From Thalassotalea litorea (GTDB lineage Bacteria; Pseudomonadota; Gammaproteobacteria; Enterobacterales; Alteromonadaceae), in NCBI RefSeq assembly GCF_005843925.1, contig NZ_VCBC01000007.1:162472-226471 (forward strand): 64,000 nt of DNA. Direction: 5' to 3'. A program made the translations under genes and the position numbers. The first letter of the stretch is position 1; the number at the start of each line of letters is the position of its first letter. The notes under the pieces were generated by a model that was given only the letters and a program-made list of their open reading frames with translations, ran no database searches and was not told where the DNA came from. Of this stretch, positions 1 to 9,014 are shown one piece after another.

Positions 1-1
1 T

Positions 2-1066
2 TTTGTCAAAGCTCAGGGAGAAATGCAAGGTCAAGGTTTATCCGCATATGCGACATCCGGTGCACCAGACGTCGTGCCTTACGGTGATACCACCATTTTT
101 GTTAAAGGCGATATGAATGGCTGGCAGAATGATGACGCCATGACTTATGTTGGCGATGGCGTTTACGAGTTGGACATTTCACTTACTGCTGGCGATTACT
201 ATTTTAAAGTCGCAGATGCAGATTGGGCGGCGGTGAACTTAGGTGCGCCAAGTACCGATCCTGTGGTTATTGGTGACGATAAAGTGTTGCTACCCTATAG
301 CAATGATAACCTGTTGATTAGCTTAACGGATGATACGACATACACCTTCCGTTTAGATGCCAGCAACCCAGACGCTCCGGTACTCACTGTCGAGTTCGAA
401 GAGCCTTACTATGGTACCGCGGTGTTCCTTCGCGGTGACATGAATGGATGGAGTGAAGACAACCAATTCACATATATCGGTAATGATATGTACTCATTGA
501 CCACGACCATCGAAGCTGGCGACAAATACTTCAAAGTTGCATCTGCTGACTGGTCTAGTGTCAATATGGGCGCACCAGCGGATGATACCGAAGTATTTGA
601 AGGCGAATCACAGCAGTTAGTGTCTGGCTCAAATGACAATATGCATATGGTATTTGCAGACGGTGAATATACCTTTATCTTTGATGTATCCAATCAACAA
701 GAACCAAAATTACGGGTATACAGCGCCAAAATGTTTGGTGATACAACCGTATATGTAAAAGGTGGTATGAATGGTTGGTCTGAAGATGATGCTATGACCT
801 ATGTCGGGAACAGCACGTATACGCTTACCTTGTCTTTAGACGCACAGAGCTATGAGTTCAAGGTTGCATCGCAGGATTGGGCGACGGTTAACTTAGGCGC
901 CACCTCTGGTGATGATGCTGATGTCTTCTTAGATAGCGCAGAAGCCTTGGTTCAGGATTCACAGGATAATTTTAAAATTGATATTACTGAAGCGGGTGAG
1001 TATCTGTTTACGGTAACCGGTCCGGATCCGTTAAATTCAACGCTAACGGTTAGCAAAGTCATGTAA
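2..1066 (+). CDS. C-terminal part of a secreted protein with three starch-binding-like repeats (5' end outside window)
   Basis: The frame is open to the first base of the window, so the gene begins upstream and only its last 354 or so codons are seen; the ATG at 23 is internal. The visible part is three tandem copies of a module of about 105 residues. Each copy begins with a V/L-K/R-G-x-M-N-G-W motif and continues through FKVA-x-x-DW-x-x-VN-x-GA. This looks like the beta-sandwich modules (CBM48/CBM20 or E-set type) found on bacterial pullulanases and amylases. The protein is acidic (many D/E), as expected of an exported protein of a marine bacterium. No catalytic domain is visible, so the enzyme class is not assigned. 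A strong terminator follows 35 bases after the stop. The carbohydrate-binding role is inferred from the repeat pattern. Confidence 0.75.
   Translation, partial: FVKAQGEMQGQGLSAYATSGAPDVVPYGDTTIFVKGDMNGWQNDDAMTYVGDGVYELDISLTAGDYYFKVADADWAAVNLGAPSTDPVVIGDDKVLLPYSNDNLLISLTDDTTYTFRLDASNPDAPVLTVEFEEPYYGTAVFLRGDMNGWSEDNQFTYIGNDMYSLTTTIEAGDKYFKVASADWSSVNMGAPADDTEVFEGESQQLVSGSNDNMHMVFADGEYTFIFDVSNQQEPKLRVYSAKMFGDTTVYVKGGMNGWSEDDAMTYVGNSTYTLTLSLDAQSYEFKVASQDWATVNLGATSGDDADVFLDSAEALVQDSQDNFKIDITEAGEYLFTVTGPDPLNSTLTVSKVM
83..1063 (+). repeat. Three tandem protein-module repeats of about 325 bp
   Basis: The coding sequence contains three diverged copies starting near 83, 407 and 731. Each opens with a G-D/G-M-N-G-W block and has a W-x-x-V-N-x-G-A block about 45 residues later. 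The DNA copies have diverged, so the duplication is old and kept at the protein level. Confidence 0.75.
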
Positions 1067-1100
1067 TCAAACTCAGAGTTTGAATTCAGATTAAAGAATG

Positions 1101-1129
1101 AAAAAACGCCCGAAAGGGCGTTTTTTTTT
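1101..1129 (+). terminator. Rho-independent terminator after the starch-binding-repeat gene
   Basis: Stem CGCCC/GGGCG with a GAAA tetraloop, extended by A-run/T-run pairing, followed by nine T. It lies 35 bases after the stop codon. Confidence 0.9.
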
Positions 1130-1138
1130 ATGGGAATT

Positions 1139-1446
1139 GGGAATTCCCGCAAGTGAACAGGTGGCAGGTTTCAGGATTCAGAAAAACACCTCCGCCTCGC
1201 GTCACTCCCTGCTACGACAGGGAATCTATACCACGAGACTGAATGTCTCTAACGTGCCAATCGCCGGAATTAAAATTCCCTCAGGGTGGAGATTACGATT
1301 TATCGTAATGGAGGGATAATGCGAAAAACGCATTGGGTGGATAACGTTTCATTGGATGAAACCTTGGTAACAGCAAATCAAAAGCGCCATGCGGTGATAC
1401 TACACGGCATCTTAGACAAAAGACGCGCGAACGGTAGCCGGCTACC
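1139..1446. ncRNA. Candidate structured RNA: chain of perfect hairpins in a 667-bp gap
   Basis: This gap between two genes holds no convincing ORF but an unusual density of exact inverted repeats. They are: GGGAATTCCC (1139-1148); TCCCTG/CAGGGA (1206-1211 with 1218-1223); GAGAC/GTCTC (1235-1239 with 1245-1249), flanked by CAC/GTG extensions; GGAATT/AATTCC (1266-1271 with 1274-1279); an 8-bp stem ATTACGAT/ATCGTAAT with a 2-base loop (1292-1309); AATGCG/CGCATT (1318-1334); GTTTCAT/ATGAAAC with a 3-base loop (1346-1362); ATGCGGTG/CACGGCAT with one mismatch (1389-1410); and the palindrome GGTAGCCGGCTACC (1433-1446). Serial short-loop stems with bulges are typical of a folded RNA. Strand and family are undecided. 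A large orphan ncRNA such as a HEARO/omega-RNA relative, or a leader of the downstream protease gene, are possibilities. No nuclease or transposase gene lies beside it. From 1447 to 1733 I see nothing else. Confidence 0.42.
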
Positions 1447-1733
1447 AATATTTAAAATCCTTATCAGGCGACCTGGCAAACTCACAATTACCTAACGTTA
1501 TTGAATAAATGCATAAGTGAAGTGTACAAAATGCTACACAAATTTTGCCCACATTTGCATTCCTAAACAGGGATTTTTCGATATATTAAATTCCCCCACA
1601 CGCCATAAATTTGGCGCAATAATAATCATGAGGTGGTCTTTCCAGTACAATTTTTGGTTGTTCTGCATATGTTGCGCAGTTAGCTGTAAAGCGCATTTGC
1701 AAGAGATTCTACCCCAAATAATAAGGAACATTT

Positions 1734-4700
1734 ATGAAGCAATTCTTTCGACCGACTCGGTTAACGACCGCATGTCTGTTTGCACTTTGCTCAACCAGTT
1801 TATCAGCATTTGCTGATCCTGCGCTGACTGAGCCACAGGGTAAAGCCCTTGAATTTACGCTTATCACTGGTGATAAGGTATCCGCAGTTGTTAAAAATGA
1901 CGGTTCATTGGCCGGCATCCGTTTACTGTCTGGAGATGATCAAGAGGTCATCACCAGCATTTTTAAACGAGGCAACGACATTTATTTGGTGCCGGAAAAG
2001 GCCAAAGCCCTGGTGGATAGCCAAGCCATTGATCTGGAACTGTTTAATATCAGCAAATTGCATCAGTCTGGCTATGATGATGCTACCACACCTAATTTAC
2101 CCGTGATTATTGAGTATACCGATGGCAGCCTTGCCGGCAGTGCCACACCACAGGTTTTAGCCGGTACAGAGTTCATTGGTGAAATAGAAATTATTGATGT
2201 TGCAGCTTTTGGCATTCAAAAAGATAAGGCTGCAGATGTATTCGCAAAACTTACCGCTGACAGTAATGTTGAAGGGGTATGGTTAGACGCAATGGTTCAC
2301 GCTGACAAAGCCTCTTCGAAAGGGGCCCTAACGACCACGGTTCCCCTGACGGGAGCTTATGGTAATTATGCTTCAGCCTTTAATGGTGAAGGCGTTACTG
2401 TGGCGGTGCTTGATACGGGTTACGATATCGAACATAGTGATCTAAACGGGCGAGTAATCGCTTCGAAAGACTTCACCTGGTCTCGTAATGGTGTTGATGA
2501 CTTAAACGGCCACGGTACCCATGTGGCGACCACAGTGGCTGGAACCGGTAATGAATCTGACGGCAAGTGGGTTGGTATGGCTCCCGGTGCAAACCTGTTA
2601 GTGGGCAAAGTCCTCGGCAATACGGGCGGTGGTTACACCTATGGGATTCTAAGCGGCATGCAATGGGCCGTCAATAATGGCGCAGACATCATTAATATGT
2701 CATTAGGCGGCACCGCAACCTATTGTGGTGGCCCTATGGTTGATTTGGTTGAAGCGTATCGCGACCAGGCATTATTTGTTATCTCTGCGGGTAATAATTT
2801 CACTCGTCAAACTATTGGCTCTCCAGGTTGTGCACCGAGCGCACTAACCGTTGGAGCCATTGACCGTGACAATAACACGGCATCATTTTCGTCTCGTGGT
2901 CCGTCGCCTGACGGTCACTCCGCCAAGCCAGATATCGCCTCCCAGGGAGTCAATGTGGTTGCAGGCGCATCAGGTGGTTATGCCGATACGGCATATCGTA
3001 GCCTGTCTGGTACTTCGATGGCATCACCTCATGTTGCCGGCGGTGCTGCACTATTGATGCAGGCACGTCCGAACCTTAGTCCACAACAAGTAAAAAGTGT
3101 GCTGACTTCATCGGCAGTGAATAATAACTCCCATGTTCTGGAGCAAGGCGCCGGGCCAATGGACGTGAATCAGGCGATGATCCAGGCAGTGGTTGGCCAG
3201 GCAAATCAGGAATTAGGTCTATTCCCATATGGCCTGGACAAGCAACGAATCTATCGCGACGTTTCATTGCAAAACCTTAGTGATGAAGACATTAGCCTGA
3301 AATTGAAAGTCGATTTTATCGGTGAGGACGGTAATACGCAATTACCAGCAACCATCGCAGGATTAGATACTCATAGTGTCGTGATCCCCGCCAATGGTAG
3401 TGCAGAACTGCCGGTATGGATTGATCCAGGTGTAGCCTTGAGAAACTCAGCATACGGCACCATCACTGGCCGTATCATTGGTACCAGCACCGCTAACGGC
3501 GAACAACGTTTAAGTGTGCCAGTATCGTTCTGGATCCAGGCTCCCCAGGTGGAACTGACCATTAACGCGATTGACATGCACGGTAAGCCGGCAATATCAC
3601 CATCGCGAGCATTCATTGTTAATGAAGAGGATGACTGGGGACAATCGGTTAGATTGACGAACGGTCAGGCGCAGGTGTCACTACCAAAAGGTGATTACAC
3701 GGTTGTCGGCAATATTATGACCTATGATAACGATTCAGATTTTGGTGGTCTGGTTGAATCTGCCGCGCAAATGGCATACCTGAACAAAAAGATTGAATCT
3801 GATACCTATCTTGAATTTGATGCCAGAACCGCACAAAAAGTTGAGTTTAAAACGGACCAGCCTATTTCAACTCAGGGCTATGCCTTTGGTTTTACCTACG
3901 CCTTGGATGACAACAAAGTTGCAAAACTGGCGGCAATTGACCTTGCACCGGATTATGTAAAAGACATGTATCTCTGGTCACAAGGCCACGATGACAGATT
4001 CCGTTCATTCGTAACGACCCGAGCCTATGCGCCGCAAACTCGCATATTCATGGCCAATGGTCAGGAGCTCGATCCAGTGCGTCAAAGCCTGGCATTGACT
4101 TTCCATGGTGAGGGCAGTGCGCAAGTGGTAAACGTTGGTGATGCTGGTTATGCGACTGATTGGAGTCAATTTGATTTAGAAGGCAAGATCGCCCTGATTG
4201 CTCATCCATATTATGTGACTTCTTACATGATAAAAAATGTGATGGATCGGGGAGCAATTGGTGTTCTGTTTTATCGCCCGGGGACCTCTGGTCGTTATAA
4301 ATCCACCATTCACGGCACACCAAAAATACCGGTTGTCGGTTTAAGTGCTAAAGAAGGTGAATTACTGGCTTCTGAAGTTATCGCTGGCAATGATATCGTC
4401 CATTGGAGTGGCACCGCATTAGAGCGCTCTCCGTATGCCTATTCTTTACATCATATTACCGATGGCCGCAGTGACGGTGGTTTAATTCGTGTTCACGATA
4501 AAGATTTACACACGATTGATGCCAAATATCATGCACAGAATGACGAGCGTCCGGCCTGGACCGATGTAATGGCAATGACCAATAGCAGTGGTGAGTTTTA
4601 CTCTACCGGTAGCTCACAACTGATGATGTTGCCGATCCAGCGAAAAGAGTACTTCACGGCAACGCCAAAAAATGCCTGGACTAATGTCGTTATGCCAAAC

Positions 4701-5501
4701 TACCGCATACAAACGGATGGGGCTTATTTTGATGGTCCGCGTTTGATGAGAGCAGGAGCGAATGAAAAAACCAACTGGTTTAAAGGCCCGCGCGGTGCAT
4801 CCTTGTTATCCAATGGTACGCCAATCGCAAACCGTGATACCAATGTGCTGACCTTTAAGTTTCCAGCGTATGGTGATTCTTCCGGTCATGATGGTATCGG
4901 TGGCTATAATGGTTCAACCGCCTATGGCATTCAGCTAAATGGTGAAAACCAATATCTTGATCAAGGTATGTTAAGCGTCCCAGATAACGTTTCTGACGTG
5001 CGTTTGGAAGTGCGATACACGCCGCGAGGTGTTGGTGAGCGATCGCCAGTGAATGATCATTTAGGTTCGTTTTATCAGGGAATTTTCTATTTTAACACCG
5101 ATGCCAGTATCCAGGGAGCGCAACGCCTGTTAGTGCCGGTAGTTGATGTGCCCGTTGGTATCGACAATGCGATGAGTGCAGGTCAGGCAGCACGCGTTAA
5201 AATCACCGGTATGGTTGATACGTTGGGCGCTGTACCGCTAAGCAGCGTTCGCCTGCAATATGGTTATGGTCAGGAGTGTTTGTTGGATGGTGTTTATGGG
5301 TTTTCTTATTGCCCAGTGTACCAAAAATTCAGCCCTGATAACTGGCAGGATGCGCAGATTGAGCAAGTCGGTGACGACTGGTTCGCAATTATCCCAAATG
5401 ATGCTGCCGCTGGTGAGTTTGTTCACCTGAGGGTTGAGGTTGCTGATATGCAGTCAAGTGCCAGCGAACAGACAACGTTACGCGCTTATATGTTGAAATA
5501 G
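1734..5501 (+). CDS. Secreted subtilisin-like serine protease (S8 family) with PA-like insert
   Basis: A 1255-residue exported endopeptidase. Residues 1-27 form a signal peptide ending near AFA-D. Residues 28-200 are a propeptide-like region. The S8 domain spans about 215-480 with the catalytic triad visible: Asp227 in AVLDTG, His260 in NGHGTHVA, Ser428 in SGTSMASPHVAGG, plus oxyanion Asn354 in SAGNN. Residues about 810-890 resemble a protease-associated (PA) domain lying after, not inside, the catalytic domain. The remaining C-terminal part is beta-rich and I cannot place it. The start is set by AAGGA seven bases upstream of ATG. The gene stands alone, with a long untranslated gap before it and a strong terminator after it. 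It probably degrades protein outside the cell or at its surface; the substrate is unknown. Confidence 0.93.
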   Translation: MKQFFRPTRLTTACLFALCSTSLSAFADPALTEPQGKALEFTLITGDKVSAVVKNDGSLAGIRLLSGDDQEVITSIFKRGNDIYLVPEKAKALVDSQAIDLELFNISKLHQSGYDDATTPNLPVIIEYTDGSLAGSATPQVLAGTEFIGEIEIIDVAAFGIQKDKAADVFAKLTADSNVEGVWLDAMVHADKASSKGALTTTVPLTGAYGNYASAFNGEGVTVAVLDTGYDIEHSDLNGRVIASKDFTWSRNGVDDLNGHGTHVATTVAGTGNESDGKWVGMAPGANLLVGKVLGNTGGGYTYGILSGMQWAVNNGADIINMSLGGTATYCGGPMVDLVEAYRDQALFVISAGNNFTRQTIGSPGCAPSALTVGAIDRDNNTASFSSRGPSPDGHSAKPDIASQGVNVVAGASGGYADTAYRSLSGTSMASPHVAGGAALLMQARPNLSPQQVKSVLTSSAVNNNSHVLEQGAGPMDVNQAMIQAVVGQANQELGLFPYGLDKQRIYRDVSLQNLSDEDISLKLKVDFIGEDGNTQLPATIAGLDTHSVVIPANGSAELPVWIDPGVALRNSAYGTITGRIIGTSTANGEQRLSVPVSFWIQAPQVELTINAIDMHGKPAISPSRAFIVNEEDDWGQSVRLTNGQAQVSLPKGDYTVVGNIMTYDNDSDFGGLVESAAQMAYLNKKIESDTYLEFDARTAQKVEFKTDQPISTQGYAFGFTYALDDNKVAKLAAIDLAPDYVKDMYLWSQGHDDRFRSFVTTRAYAPQTRIFMANGQELDPVRQSLALTFHGEGSAQVVNVGDAGYATDWSQFDLEGKIALIAHPYYVTSYMIKNVMDRGAIGVLFYRPGTSGRYKSTIHGTPKIPVVGLSAKEGELLASEVIAGNDIVHWSGTALERSPYAYSLHHITDGRSDGGLIRVHDKDLHTIDAKYHAQNDERPAWTDVMAMTNSSGEFYSTGSSQLMMLPIQRKEYFTATPKNAWTNVVMPNYRIQTDGAYFDGPRLMRAGANEKTNWFKGPRGASLLSNGTPIANRDTNVLTFKFPAYGDSSGHDGIGGYNGSTAYGIQLNGENQYLDQGMLSVPDNVSDVRLEVRYTPRGVGERSPVNDHLGSFYQGIFYFNTDASIQGAQRLLVPVVDVPVGIDNAMSAGQAARVKITGMVDTLGAVPLSSVRLQYGYGQECLLDGVYGFSYCPVYQKFSPDNWQDAQIEQVGDDWFAIIPNDAAAGEFVHLRVEVADMQSSASEQTTLRAYMLK

Positions 5502-5543
5502 TTTGTTAGATTAATTAACAAAAAAATCTTTCAAAATTAATCA

Positions 5544-5579
5544 GGCCACATGTGATACAAGTCGCATGTGGCCTTTTTT
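5544..5579 (+). terminator. Rho-independent terminator of the S8 protease gene
   Basis: Nine-base-pair stem GGCCACATG/CATGTGGCC (5544-5552 with 5565-5573), 12-base loop, then six T. Starts 42 bases after the stop codon. Confidence 0.9.
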
Positions 5580-5629
5580 GATTGCGGTTTTTGGCAGAAC
5601 TTTATCGTGATCAAGTAGCCATTGGTGCA

Positions 5630-5904
5630 ATACCAATCACATTAAGTTTGTGCACAACTCAGAGTTAGGGCAGAGGTTCAGTTACAACATAGGTTTCATC
5701 GATATAGTCATTCTATATTAATGAAATATAGGGTCGTAAATGGGCCTCTGGTAAACTCCCTACGGGTGAGTTTTAAAGGCACTTATCCTGCGTTACTGAT
5801 TTTGGCTGTTTTTGAGAGCGGAATAACCATTCTCTGCAATCAAAGCCTTGTCTAAAAGCCTTTAAATTCTCACTGAGTGAGCAATAATTTAATGTGATTG
5901 GTAT
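5630..5904. mobile_element. MITE-like non-autonomous element, 275 bp
   Basis: Perfect 16-bp terminal inverted repeats, ATACCAATCACATTAA at 5630-5645 and its reverse complement at 5889-5904, bound a stretch with no transposase. The ends diverge gradually inward, as in a degraded longer inverted repeat. An extra ATTGGT sits just outside the left end (5621-5626). No clear target duplication is visible. Short elements with ATACCAAT ends are, to my knowledge, common in Colwellia and Pseudoalteromonas-type genomes, where the internal sequence is often mis-annotated as a small hypothetical protein. A minus-strand open frame running through here (5773-5970) is such an artefact and is not reported as a gene. 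Confidence 0.6.
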
Positions 5905-5980
5905 AACTGCTGAATAATAGGTTTGACCAGCGGTTGTCTGCCCTGAATTTCTCACCACCTGCTTTGCCACTTAAGCTTCG

Positions 5981-6111
5981 CTCTATGCCATAGAGTTTAC
6001 CGTAAACGCAGAATCGACTTTATTGAACGTAGTAAAATCCATTTAAATGGTCATTCCTCAGGCTATTTTTTAATGACCGTAAGTCGACATTACAACCATC
6101 AAGTATGATGT
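5981..6111. repeat. Cluster of short palindromes downstream of the MITE-like element
   Basis: CTCTATG-C-CATAGAG (5981-5995) abuts GTTTAC-C-GTAAAC (5995-6007). These are followed by TCGACTT (6014-6020), which pairs with AAGTCGA (6081-6087). That pairing encloses the perfect palindrome CCATTTAAATGG (6039-6050) and GGTCATT/AATGACC (6049-6055 with 6072-6078). GACAT/ATGTC (6086-6090 with 6107-6111) comes last. This may be a second degraded element or an RNA structure downstream of the minus-strand small membrane gene. The rest of 5905-6145 holds nothing I recognise. Confidence 0.4.
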
Positions 6112-6145
6112 CAAAATACACTGGCGAGGTTAGGGGGCAAATTAT

Positions 6146-6400
6146 TCACTGACGATCAGAATCTTGCTTATCCTTATCCTTTTCCTGCTCGCGCATAACA
6201 AGAAGAAACGTAAGATACATTTTGGTAGGCAGAGAGAATATTAAGCCAAAGGCGATACATGAGGCGCCGATTATCATACCCGAGACACCCATTTTTTCAG
6301 GTAGATAAAATACGTGAAGCAGACAATAACCTAAGACCAATAAAAAAAGCCCAATACCTATCGCGATTTTAAGTAATTTAATTAATTTCGCTTCAGTCAT
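6146..6400 (-). CDS. Small two-helix membrane protein, unknown function
   Basis: An 84-residue protein with two hydrophobic segments (about residues 10-30 and 38-70) separated by a short loop, and a highly charged C-terminal tail rich in K, D, E and Q. A clear ribosome-binding site (AAGGAAA) precedes the ATG, and the gene begins 25 bases after glmU on the same strand, so it is probably co-transcribed with glmU. I do not recognise the family. Topology suggests an inner-membrane hairpin with both ends in the cytoplasm. Confidence 0.7.
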   Translation of the reverse strand: MTEAKLIKLLKIAIGIGLFLLVLGYCLLHVFYLPEKMGVSGMIIGASCIAFGLIFSLPTKMYLTFLLVMREQEKDKDKQDSDRQ

Positions 6401-6425
6401 TGGGCTTTCCTTGAAATGAATTTAT

Positions 6426-7784
6426 CTATTTTTTGGTTGGGCGTTTCCAACCACTGATATTACGTTGCTTACCGCGAGCAACCGCGAGTGCATCATCTTC
6501 AACATCTTTAACAATGACAGAACCGGCAGCCGTTGTTGCCATATTACCGATACTAACCGGTGCCACCAAGGACGCATTAGAGCCGATAAACGCATGATCA
6601 CCAATAATCGTTTGTGATTTATTAACGCCATCGTAGTTGCAAGTAATAGTACCGGCGCCAATATTCGCTTTTGATCCAACAATGGTATCGCCTAAATAGG
6701 TCAAGTGTCCGGCTTTAGAGCCTGGGCCCAGCGTCGATTTTTTCATTTCCACGAAGTTACCCACATGAGCATCCTCTTTTAATACCGAACCCGGGCGAAT
6801 GCGCGCAAATGGGCCAACACTGGATTTATTCTCAAGCACTGCATCTTCAATTATGGTATTCGGTTTTACCACGACATTATCGCCAATCTGACAGTTCGTC
6901 AAAATGCAATTTGCACCGATTTTAACATGATTACCAAGCTCTACTTTACCTTCGAAAATACAGTTAATATCGATTTGCACTTCTTCACCAATGCTAAGAT
7001 CGCCGCGAATATCAATTCGAGCAGGATCTCGCAAACTTGCTCCGGCAATCATTAATTGTTCAGCTTGACGCGCCTGATAGGCACGCTCTAATGTTGCCAG
7101 CTGCACACGATTATTCGCACCTTCCACCTCAATCGCCGTATCCGGTTGAGCCGTGTGAATCACTTTGCCTTCACTGTGCGCCATGGCAATAATATCCGTC
7201 AGGTAATATTCACCCTGGGCATTATCATTGGATAAATTGCCAAGCCAGCGTTTTAAATCGCCGCCATTTGCTAACAAAATACCGGTATTAACTTCAGTGA
7301 TTTTTAGTTGTTCTGGATTGGCATCTTTTTGCTCAACAATGCCAACAACCATGCCGTTATCTCGAACAATACGCCCATAACCCGTCGGGTTTTCCAGCTC
7401 TACCGTTAACAACGCCATGGAATTATCTTGCTTGGCCGCTAGTAACCGCTCCAATGTAGAAACCTGCGTTAAAGGCACATCGCCATATAGCACCAAAACA
7501 TCTTCATCATCGTTGATATGATCACGAGCCTGATCCACCGCATGGCCAGTGCCTAATTGTTGTGTCTGTTCGACAAAGGTTAAATCATCGCCTTGAATAA
7601 CGTTTTTAAGTACGTCGCCACCAAAACCATAAACCAGATTGATTTGCTGAGCATCTAAAGCGCGAGCGGAATCAATAACGTGCTCAACCATGGATTTATG
7701 GGCAACAGGATGAAGAACTTTAGGAAGTTTAGAGCGCATACGAGTACCTTTACCCGCTGCTAAAATCACGACTGAAAGAGACAT
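6426..7784 (-). CDS. glmU: Bifunctional GlmU: GlcN-1-P acetyltransferase / GlcNAc-1-P uridylyltransferase
   Basis: Makes UDP-N-acetylglucosamine for peptidoglycan and lipopolysaccharide in the cytoplasm. Its 452 residues are near the usual 456. The N-terminal pyrophosphorylase half has the nucleotide loop LAAGKGTRM (residues 8-16) and YGDVPL near 100. The C-terminal half (about 250-450) is a left-handed beta helix of hexapeptide repeats with the acetyltransferase signature KAGHLTYLG, whose His is the expected general base. As in E. coli it lies downstream of the atp operon, but two plus-strand protease-like genes separate it from atpC, so it needs its own promoter in 7785-7918. I see no glmS beside it. 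Confidence 0.98.
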   Translation of the reverse strand: MSLSVVILAAGKGTRMRSKLPKVLHPVAHKSMVEHVIDSARALDAQQINLVYGFGGDVLKNVIQGDDLTFVEQTQQLGTGHAVDQARDHINDDEDVLVLYGDVPLTQVSTLERLLAAKQDNSMALLTVELENPTGYGRIVRDNGMVVGIVEQKDANPEQLKITEVNTGILLANGGDLKRWLGNLSNDNAQGEYYLTDIIAMAHSEGKVIHTAQPDTAIEVEGANNRVQLATLERAYQARQAEQLMIAGASLRDPARIDIRGDLSIGEEVQIDINCIFEGKVELGNHVKIGANCILTNCQIGDNVVVKPNTIIEDAVLENKSSVGPFARIRPGSVLKEDAHVGNFVEMKKSTLGPGSKAGHLTYLGDTIVGSKANIGAGTITCNYDGVNKSQTIIGDHAFIGSNASLVAPVSIGNMATTAAGSVIVKDVEDDALAVARGKQRNISGWKRPTKK

Positions 7785-7918
7785 ATAGATTCCATTATTT
7801 TTACTATTCGTTTTATTTTACGTTTATTTATCGCTAATTACATTTAACAAGTTAATTTTTATTTAATGTTCAAGAAGGTTAAGGGTATATTAAATAAAAA
7901 AATAAAAAAGAGACGCCG

Positions 7919-8815
7919 ATGCAACCGTTTTACAAATTGTTTCTTACCTTACTCATCGTTTTTACAACCGTTGATAAAGCTCAAGCTCAATGGCAACCCT
8001 TTGAATTGGTAAATGGTAAAGTAGTCATTGATATTCATCTCAACGGCATACCAGCGAAAGCCATCATAGATAGCGGTCAAAACTTCCATGCTATATCAAC
8101 AGATTTTAGTGAAAGGTACCCGGAAAACCTCAAAGTAGAGCGAAACAAAGGCTACTTTGTTGATATATCGGGTCCTGTAAAAACCCCCGTATTCACCAGC
8201 GTAAAAGCGAAACTGTTCGGCGCCGATCTAGAATTACAGTATATCCCAAAAGTAAATATTAACGATGCAGACTTTATTCTTGGGTTAAGTTTCTTCAAAG
8301 GTTTAATCTTGCAGATAGATTACCCAAATAAACGACTGCAGATGGTTCCAAGATCTGCCATTGATCTAAAATCTGTCGCCAATATTGAAATGAGGCCTGA
8401 ACAAAATTCAACGTTGCCCGCAATTAAAGTGCAGGTAAACGGTGAGTCTACATGGGTTGTATTAGACACTGGCTATGAAAAAGGGTTATTCCTAAAGCGG
8501 AACTTCGTCATCGATAATAATTTGGTTGAAAGTGACGTTGAAAAGGTAGAAATCAACTCTTTAACCGATTCATTTTATGTTGAGCAATTTAGTATAAACA
8601 CACTGAATATTGCCAATTACGAGTTAGAAAATATATTGTCTCAAATTCCCCTTGAAAACCAAGCGGCGCATATTTACCAAAAGCGCTCTCGATTCAATCC
8701 GGATAAATTAAAAAGAGGTGTCAAAACTAGCGGGAAGTTAGGCTACGATGTGTTAAAACACTTTATATTAACTATCGACTTTAAGCATTATAATGCCCAT
8801 TTATGGGCTGGCTGA
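7919..8815 (+). CDS. Exported two-lobed aspartic-protease-like protein, copy 1
   Basis: A 298-residue protein with a signal peptide (residues 1-23, cleavage near AQA-Q). It carries two aspartic protease signatures: IIDSGQ at about 49-54 and VLDTGY at about 181-186. Two D-S/T-G motifs in one chain suggest two retropepsin-like lobes pairing within the monomer, as in pepsin, rather than a single retropepsin lobe that must dimerise. In the first motif the residue after DSG is Gln, whereas families usually have A, S or T, so activity is less certain than for copy 2. It shares end-to-end similarity with the gene at 9015, including FLKRNFVI and LGYDVLKHFI. It lies divergent from glmU. No strong Shine-Dalgarno is visible (AAGAGA). 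Confidence 0.8.
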   Translation: MQPFYKLFLTLLIVFTTVDKAQAQWQPFELVNGKVVIDIHLNGIPAKAIIDSGQNFHAISTDFSERYPENLKVERNKGYFVDISGPVKTPVFTSVKAKLFGADLELQYIPKVNINDADFILGLSFFKGLILQIDYPNKRLQMVPRSAIDLKSVANIEMRPEQNSTLPAIKVQVNGESTWVVLDTGYEKGLFLKRNFVIDNNLVESDVEKVEINSLTDSFYVEQFSINTLNIANYELENILSQIPLENQAAHIYQKRSRFNPDKLKRGVKTSGKLGYDVLKHFILTIDFKHYNAHLWAG

Positions 8816-9014
8816 TATCTATGCCAGGGCTGGCAATTGAACTTTTGATAAAAATCGCAGCGCACGCCGATAAATCAATAGTCATACGCCTAAGCATTAG
8901 AACATTTTAATAGCGCCTACACATTGCATTGGCCCTTTAAAAATATAAGAATATAAACTGTAATATACGCCAACTACATTGACGATTTAAACTAACTTAG
9001 AAGACTTAAATTTT

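Noticed and set aside
409..693. A 94-codon minus-strand frame across the starch-binding repeats
   Set aside because: Antisense shadow of a clear coding region with repeat-level protein conservation.
1286..1495. A 69-codon plus-strand frame beginning inside the hairpin chain
   Set aside because: No ribosome-binding site, composition unlike a gene, and the DNA is better explained by the inverted repeats.
4048..4323. A 91-codon minus-strand frame within the S8 protease gene
   Set aside because: Antisense shadow; the protease frame is intact and continuous.
5773..5970. A 65-codon minus-strand frame
   Set aside because: It crosses the right end of the MITE-like element and is a translation of repeat DNA, not a conserved gene.
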